Of a DNA stretch of 30,324 nt, positions 25,848-30,324 are shown piece by piece. The translations under genes and the position numbers were made by a program. The stretch covers positions 1 to 30,324 of the forward strand of contig NZ_CAMLMK010000022.1 of the NCBI RefSeq assembly GCF_946481155.1. Direction: 5' to 3'. This DNA comes from an uncultured Flavobacterium sp. Lineage in GTDB: Bacteria; Bacteroidota; Bacteroidia; Flavobacteriales; Flavobacteriaceae. The number at the start of each line of letters is the position of its first letter. The stretch's first letter is position 1. The notes beneath the pieces are model-generated. The model made no database searches. It had not been told where the DNA came from and was given only the letters and a program-made list of their open reading frames with translations.

Positions 25848-26987
25848 TTAGATTTTTGAAATTCTGCTGTCGAGTTCCTGGTCGTAGAAGAACAGAAACA
25901 TGCTTCCCATCATGTCCTGATCGATTTTGGAAGTATTGTTGGTGGTCATGACCAATTCGTAATCATGATTAGCATAGAGCCAAATTCCTTTTTCGGAGCT
26001 GAAGGTTTCAATTTTCTGCAAACCTATTCTGTTTTTGTAATTGGTAACCTTGCAGGTGAAAACGGTTTTCTTCTCCGTCTTGTCAAAAACGCTTATCGAA
26101 GTGGCAAAAGGGTGTACGTGCGGCGCCGAGAAATGCAAACGCGCGCTGTCTTTAAGTTGTAATTGCTCGTTTATTGAGCTTCGGTAAGATTTAATACCTT
26201 GCGGAATTACCCAATGTCCGGAAAGCATATTGCCGGCTTTGTCACAGTAGGTATGGTTTTTAGTTTCCACAGGAATACATTGATTGCTGGCCGGGTCAAG
26301 CGGTTCTTTAAACGGATCGTGTTTGTCAAACGGAAGTTGTATGTACACCGTTTTGCTCATCAGAGGTTTTTGCTTTTCGTTGGCACTTTCATATTTCACC
26401 GAGACCTCATGCTTTACTTTTTTGAAAATTTTGGGTTGGTTGTGATTGAGCGTCTGCGTAGTAACAAAAAGAAAATCGTTACCGATAATCGGTACGCCAT
26501 AACCTTTAGGGAAATTGAAACTTTCCAGTCCGTGTGATAAGGAAGTCAATCGCGGATATTGCTTGCCAATGCGGTCCTCGAGTTTCCAATGCCCGTAATA
26601 TTTCGCATCGTTTATGTCGACATTCATGTGGCAGATGTAATCGTTGGAAAGCGTTTCGTCAGTCTTTGCATCCACAGCTTTTACATTGAAACCCGTAATC
26701 CAAAGCAATTCTTCCGAAGCATCCAATTGAATATACCTTGAAGCTTTCGGCCCTTCCATCGATTTGTAAATGCCGTCAATCAAAAAGGTTGGTGAAAGCA
26801 TCTTGTACTCTTTTTGTCCGTTATTTACCAACCAGTCATTATCCACCAATCCTGTGGTATGCAGGAACGTTGTTTTTACAATTGCTTTATGTCTGTTTGT
26901 GAGTTGGGTGTAAATTACTACTCCAAAAAGACTTGAAAGGATAAAAGTAAAGGCTAAATATTTATATATCTTTGGACGTCTGAACAT
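25848..26987 (-). CDS. Membrane-anchored periplasmic protein, copper-monooxygenase (PHM)-like pattern, function unknown
   Basis: 379 residues. One N-terminal membrane segment (about 9-27) anchors a periplasmic domain. I see two halves: the first with YICHMNVDI (117-125) and FPKGYGVPIIGND (159-171), the second with SGHWVIPQG (256-264), RLHFSAPHVHPFATSISVFD (283-302), LYANHDYELVMTTNN and DQDMMGSMFLFFYDQ (356-370). The CHM, HxH (H290, H292) and late methionines (M359/M360/M363) recall the copper sites of peptidylglycine hydroxylating monooxygenase-like folds, where HHM, HxH and a Met bind copper. This is an inference from spacing; an inactive relative is possible. Same strand and 93 bases upstream of the VIT gene, divergent from an acyltransferase, so a role in the same envelope process is plausible. 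Confidence 0.6.
   Translation of the reverse strand: MFRRPKIYKYLAFTFILSSLFGVVIYTQLTNRHKAIVKTTFLHTTGLVDNDWLVNNGQKEYKMLSPTFLIDGIYKSMEGPKASRYIQLDASEELLWITGFNVKAVDAKTDETLSNDYICHMNVDINDAKYYGHWKLEDRIGKQYPRLTSLSHGLESFNFPKGYGVPIIGNDFLFVTTQTLNHNQPKIFKKVKHEVSVKYESANEKQKPLMSKTVYIQLPFDKHDPFKEPLDPASNQCIPVETKNHTYCDKAGNMLSGHWVIPQGIKSYRSSINEQLQLKDSARLHFSAPHVHPFATSISVFDKTEKKTVFTCKVTNYKNRIGLQKIETFSSEKGIWLYANHDYELVMTTNNTSKIDQDMMGSMFLFFYDQELDSRISKI
26967..26974 (+). promoter_or_regulatory. Candidate -7 promoter element for the acyltransferase gene
   Basis: TATCTTTG fits TAnnTTTG and lies inside the start of the divergent gene. The transcript would begin near 26981, which supports the ATG at 27019 over the one at 26986. 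No clear -33 element. Confidence 0.4.
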
Positions 26988-27004
26988 GTTTAAAACAATA
27001 TTTG

Positions 27005-27012
27005 CAAAAATA
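27005..27012 (-). promoter_or_regulatory. Candidate -7 promoter element for the PHM-like gene
   Basis: On the minus strand TATTTTTG fits TAnnTTTG, giving a start near 26998 and a leader of about 11 bases to ATG 26987. It overlaps the leader of the divergent acyltransferase gene. Confidence 0.4.
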
Positions 27013-27018
27013 ATAGAA

Positions 27019-28131
27019 ATGAGAATAGAAAAACATAATAATCACAGAATCTTTGGTTTAGATGTTGTTAGGGCTTTGGCTATCCTATTGGTTTTGTTTT
27101 CTCATCTTTATTATTTGATTGATAGTAATAATCCGCTTTTGATTTCCGTTAGCGGATTGTCCGGTTTTGCCGGAGTGGAATTGTTTTTTGTACTGAGCGG
27201 TTTTTTGATCGGTACCATACTCCTTAAAATGTTTATGGCCGATGACTTCTCGCCAGGAAATTTGTTTACTTTTTTAAAACGAAGATGGTTCAGGACCTTG
27301 CCGGCTTATTATTTGGTTCTGATTATGAATATTGCCATTGGACTTTATTTTGCCTATGATGTCAGCGGATGGTGGAAGTATTTTCTTTTCATTCAGAATT
27401 TTTCAGATTATGACATTGTAATCTTCACAGAATCCTGGAGTTTGTCTATAGAAGAATGGACTTATGCTATCACTCCCTTGGCTTTATTCTTCGGGTATAA
27501 AGTTTTTAAAAGCAACAAAAAGATTGGCTTTTTAGTCATTACCTTATTATTGATAGTGCTATTCCATCTGCTGCGTTTCAATTTTTATCTTAACAATACC
27601 ATCGCTGATATGGAAACCTGGAATATAAGAGTGAAATCAGTGACGTTGTTTAGAATTGACTCGATTCTGGTTGGCTTTTTGGTGGCCTGGGGTCATTATT
27701 ATTATAAGGAAACGATTAAAAAGTACAGTGGTTACTTGTTTATCATTTCGGTCCATTTGTTCTTTTTGCAATTTGTGGTGCTAAATGTTTTGGGCGTTGA
27801 TATTATAACTAAACCACTTTATTTTATAGTTTTTTATTTCACATTTTCCTCGGCAACCATTGCTTTAGGGCTTCCGTTTTTTGTCAATTGGGAAACGACT
27901 GCGGGGATTGTTAAAAAACCAGTCGAGTTCGTGAGTAAGGTTTCTTATAGTCTGTATTTACTTCATTATAGCATTGTCACCGTATTGATGAAACATTTCG
28001 TCGATGCATCAAAATTTGCTTCCCTCCAGCTTCTCGGCTTTGTTGTTTGTTATTTAATGATTGTTTTTTTTCTGAGTTTTATCATGTACCGCTACTTTGA
28101 AAAGCCAATTATGGACTTGCGCGACAGATGA
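27019..28131 (+). CDS. Membrane acyltransferase, OafA/YrhL (acyltransferase 3) family
   Basis: 370 residues from ATG 27019 (MRIEKHNNHRIFGLDVVRAL); an ATG at 26986 adds 11 residues and would sit almost on the predicted transcription start. The family signature is complete: GLDVVRALAILLVLFSHLYY with the catalytic-type histidine H29, GVELFFVLSGFLIG (about 60-73), the RRWF segment and SWSLSIEEWTYAI (about 137-149), within about ten membrane helices. No SGNH domain is attached. Such enzymes move acyl groups (often acetyl) onto surface sugars such as O-antigen, capsule or peptidoglycan; the substrate cannot be read. Divergent from the PHM-like gene with overlapping promoters, so the two may be co-regulated. 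Confidence 0.9.
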   Translation: MRIEKHNNHRIFGLDVVRALAILLVLFSHLYYLIDSNNPLLISVSGLSGFAGVELFFVLSGFLIGTILLKMFMADDFSPGNLFTFLKRRWFRTLPAYYLVLIMNIAIGLYFAYDVSGWWKYFLFIQNFSDYDIVIFTESWSLSIEEWTYAITPLALFFGYKVFKSNKKIGFLVITLLLIVLFHLLRFNFYLNNTIADMETWNIRVKSVTLFRIDSILVGFLVAWGHYYYKETIKKYSGYLFIISVHLFFLQFVVLNVLGVDIITKPLYFIVFYFTFSSATIALGLPFFVNWETTAGIVKKPVEFVSKVSYSLYLLHYSIVTVLMKHFVDASKFASLQLLGFVVCYLMIVFFLSFIMYRYFEKPIMDLRDR

Positions 28132-28142
28132 TAAAATGCTGA

Positions 28143-28182
28143 TTTATCAATATTGCGGCCTGTTTTTTTGCAATTTGATAAA
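28143..28182 (+). terminator. Terminator-like hairpin after the acyltransferase gene
   Basis: TTTATCAATATTGC (28143-28156) pairs with GCAATTTGATAAA (28170-28182) with one bulged base, 13 pairs, loop with seven T. No T tract follows, so it may be a stability hairpin instead. The rest of the gap to 28381 is very A/T-rich and shows only a candidate promoter. Confidence 0.5.
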
Positions 28183-28329
28183 ATAAATTTAAAAAATTAA
28201 GAATTCATAAAAAATATACCTTTTCGGACACTTTTGTTGCGGGATATTCATTAAAATAGAATCTTTATAAATAATATTCTTTTGAAATTAATGAAATGCT
28301 AAATATTTTTTAATTTGGTTGGTATTAAT

Positions 28330-28337
28330 TAAATTTG
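28330..28337 (+). promoter_or_regulatory. Candidate -7 promoter element for acnB
   Basis: TAAATTTG fits TAnnTTTG; a start near 28345 would leave a leader of about 37 bases before ATG 28382. A TTTG lies only 12 bases upstream, too close for a normal -33 element. Confidence 0.4.
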
Positions 28338-28381
28338 TGCAACTTTTAAAAAAACAAGTAATAACATAACATATTCCTATT

Positions 28382-30324
28382 ATGAATCTTTATAATGATT
28401 ACATCCAAGAAATAGAAGAAAGAAAGAGGCAGGGACTTCATCCTAAACCCATTGATGGTGCAGAATTGTTAAGTGAGATTATTCTACAAATAAAAGATGC
28501 AGCTAATTCAAATCGGAAAGATTCTCTTAAGTTTTTTATTTACAATACTTTACCGGGAACAACTCCTGCAGCAGGTGTTAAGGCAAAATTCCTAAAGGAA
28601 ATTATTTTAGGGGATGCAGTAGTAAACGAAATTACCCCTGTTTTTGCTTTTGAGCTTTTATCACATATGAAAGGAGGACCTTCAATTGAAGTGTTGCTTG
28701 ATTTGGCTTTGGGTAATGATGCTGCTATAGCTAAACAAGCAGCAGAGGTACTTAAAACACAGGTTTATCTTTACGATGCAGATACAAACCGTTTGAAAGA
28801 GGCTTTTGAAAATGGTAATGAAATCGCTGAAGATATTCTTGAAAGTTATGCTAAGGCTGAATTTTTCACAAAACTTCCGGAAGTAGCTGAAGAAATTAAA
28901 GTAGTAACTTTTATCGCAGGTGAAGGAGATATTTCAACGGATTTACTTTCTCCTGGTAACCAGGCGCACTCACGTTCAGATCGTGAATTGCACGGTAAAT
29001 GTATGATTACACCTCAAGCTCAGGAAGAAATCAAAGCTTTACAAGCACAACATCCGGATAAAAGTGTGATGTTAATTGCTGAAAAAGGTACTATGGGTGT
29101 GGGTTCATCACGTATGTCAGGTGTGAATAACGTGGCGCTTTGGACTGGTAAACAAGCAAGTCCTTATGTTCCATTCGTAAACTTTGCGCCAATTGTTGCA
29201 GGAACAAACGGAATTTCTCCAATCTTCTTAACTACAGTTGATGTAACGGGTGGTATTGGTTTAGATCTTAAGAACTGGGTAAAAAAGACCGACGCTAATG
29301 GTGAAGTAGTTCGTAATGAAAGTGGTGATCCGGTTTTAGAAGAAGCGTATTCTGTAGCTACAGGAACGGTTCTTACCATTAATACAAAAACGAAAAAATT
29401 ATATAACGGAGACCAAGAATTAATTGACATTTCTAAAGCATTCACGCCTCAGAAAATGGAATTTATCAAAGCTGGTGGTTCATATGCAATTGTTTTCGGT
29501 AAAAAGATTCAAACTTTTGCAGCAAAGACGCTTGGAATTGAAGCGCCGCTAGTATATGCACCTTCGAAAGAGGTTTCAATTGAAGGACAAGGGCTTACAG
29601 CTGTTGAAAAAATCTTCAACAGAAATGCTGTAGGAACAATTTCTAAAAAAGCATTACATGCAGGTTCCGATGTTCGTGTAGAAGTAAATATTGTTGGTTC
29701 ACAGGATACAACGGGATTAATGACTGCTCAGGAATTAGAGTCTATGGCGGCGACCGTTATTTCTCCAATTGTTGATGGTGCTTACCAATCTGGTTGTCAT
29801 ACAGCTTCAGTTTGGGATAAAAAAGCACAGGCAAATATTCCGAAATTAATGAAATTCATGAACGATTTCGGTTTAATTACTGCCCGTGATCCAAAAGGTG
29901 TTTATCATTCAATGACGGACGTAATTCATAAAGTTCTTAACGATATTACAATTGACGAATGGGCTATCATCATTGGTGGTGATTCTCATACAAGAATGTC
30001 GAAAGGTGTAGCGTTCGGTGCTGACTCAGGTACAGTTGCTTTAGCGCTTGCTACAGGAGAAGCTTCAATGCCAATTCCGGAATCTGTAAAAGTGACATTC
30101 AAAGGACAAATGGCAAGTTATATGGATTTTCGTGATGTGGTTCATGCGACACAAGCGCAAATGTTACACAAATTTGGTGGAGAAAATGTATTCCAGGGAA
30201 GAATTATTGAAGTGCATTTAGGAACGCTTACTGCCGATCAGGCCTTTACATTTACAGATTGGACTGCCGAAATGAAAGCAAAAGCTTCGATTTGTATTTC
30301 TGAAGATGATACGTTAATCGAATC
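28382..30324 (+). CDS. acnB: Aconitate hydratase B (bifunctional aconitase / 2-methylisocitrate dehydratase), 5' part
   Basis: The open frame starts at ATG 28382 (MNLYNDYIQEIEERKRQGLH) and runs off the window after 647 codons. The HEAT-like domain typical of AcnB is at the N-terminus (about 1-155), followed by domain-4 and domain-1 segments: FIAGEGDISTDLLSPGNQAH, GVGSSRMSGVNNVALWTGK, GIEAPLVYAP, and GGDSHTRMSKGVAFGADSGT (about 534-553), which matches the active-site loop of AcnB. The iron-sulphur cysteines of E. coli AcnB (C710, C769, C772) would lie beyond the window. It converts citrate to isocitrate in the TCA cycle. The gene is truncated only by the window edge; no frameshift is seen. Confidence 0.94.
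   Translation, partial: MNLYNDYIQEIEERKRQGLHPKPIDGAELLSEIILQIKDAANSNRKDSLKFFIYNTLPGTTPAAGVKAKFLKEIILGDAVVNEITPVFAFELLSHMKGGPSIEVLLDLALGNDAAIAKQAAEVLKTQVYLYDADTNRLKEAFENGNEIAEDILESYAKAEFFTKLPEVAEEIKVVTFIAGEGDISTDLLSPGNQAHSRSDRELHGKCMITPQAQEEIKALQAQHPDKSVMLIAEKGTMGVGSSRMSGVNNVALWTGKQASPYVPFVNFAPIVAGTNGISPIFLTTVDVTGGIGLDLKNWVKKTDANGEVVRNESGDPVLEEAYSVATGTVLTINTKTKKLYNGDQELIDISKAFTPQKMEFIKAGGSYAIVFGKKIQTFAAKTLGIEAPLVYAPSKEVSIEGQGLTAVEKIFNRNAVGTISKKALHAGSDVRVEVNIVGSQDTTGLMTAQELESMAATVISPIVDGAYQSGCHTASVWDKKAQANIPKLMKFMNDFGLITARDPKGVYHSMTDVIHKVLNDITIDEWAIIIGGDSHTRMSKGVAFGADSGTVALALATGEASMPIPESVKVTFKGQMASYMDFRDVVHATQAQMLHKFGGENVFQGRIIEVHLGTLTADQAFTFTDWTAEMKAKASICISEDDTLIE

Noticed and set aside
26199..26537. 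112-codon plus-strand frame inside the PHM-like gene
   Set aside because: It lies wholly antisense to a well-formed gene, has no recognisable motif, and its composition looks like a shadow of the other strand.
29792..29803. Cysteine in SGCHTA of AcnB as an iron-sulphur ligand
   Set aside because: The cluster cysteines of AcnB lie in the later domain (around residues 710-772 in E. coli), beyond the end of the window.
1..30324. tRNA or rRNA genes, CRISPR arrays, insertion sequences, prophage or att sites
   Set aside because: No repeat-spacer pattern, no transposase or integrase frame, no terminal repeats and no tRNA cloverleaf were seen on reading both strands; repeats present are all short hairpins.

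Overview
The window looks like a chromosomal piece of a Flavobacterium-type member of the Bacteroidota. The reasons are low G+C, A-rich translation starts without classical Shine-Dalgarno sequences, several matches to the Bacteroidota promoter -7 element TAnnTTTG, RpoB/RpoC proteins of 1270 and 1434 residues, a DUF3467 gene after rpoC, a periplasmic TPR histidine kinase, and a 46-nt-to-93-nt spaced, mostly short-operon layout.

Bases 1-11280 are housekeeping: the last codons of nusG, then rplK-rplA-rplJ-rplL-rpoB-rpoC (ribosomal stalk and L1 proteins, then the two large RNA polymerase subunits) and a small DUF3467 gene. Hairpins sit in the nusG/rplK, rplL/rpoB, rpoB/rpoC and rpoC/DUF3467 gaps and probably set the relative output of the cluster.

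Bases 11300-15665 are a signalling island: a possible 46-codon minus-strand gene, a LuxR/NarL-like response regulator (minus), a divergent LytTR regulator whose usual phospho-acceptor aspartate appears to be glutamate, a very small secreted lipoprotein, and a TPR-transmembrane-HisKA_3-HATPase sensor kinase. Two palindromes lie in the regulatory gaps, and a perfect hairpin with a T tract ends two bases before the kinase start codon.

Bases 15705-21954 hold prfC (release factor 3, minus), two tandem SurA/PpiC-type periplasmic peptidyl-prolyl isomerases and a MoxR AAA+ ATPase.

Bases 22002-28131 are the most unusual part: an exosortase (XrtN-like, with an EpsI-like periplasmic tail) encoded directly behind a large polytopic VIT-domain protein that ends in a PEP-CTERM-like sorting signal. 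The two are likely an enzyme and its dedicated substrate. Upstream is a membrane-anchored protein with a copper-monooxygenase-like (PHM-like) HxH...M pattern, and divergent from it an OafA-type acyltransferase. Together they suggest a cell-envelope sorting and modification locus. The window ends inside acnB (aconitase B).

All family calls come from reading motifs; no database search was possible.
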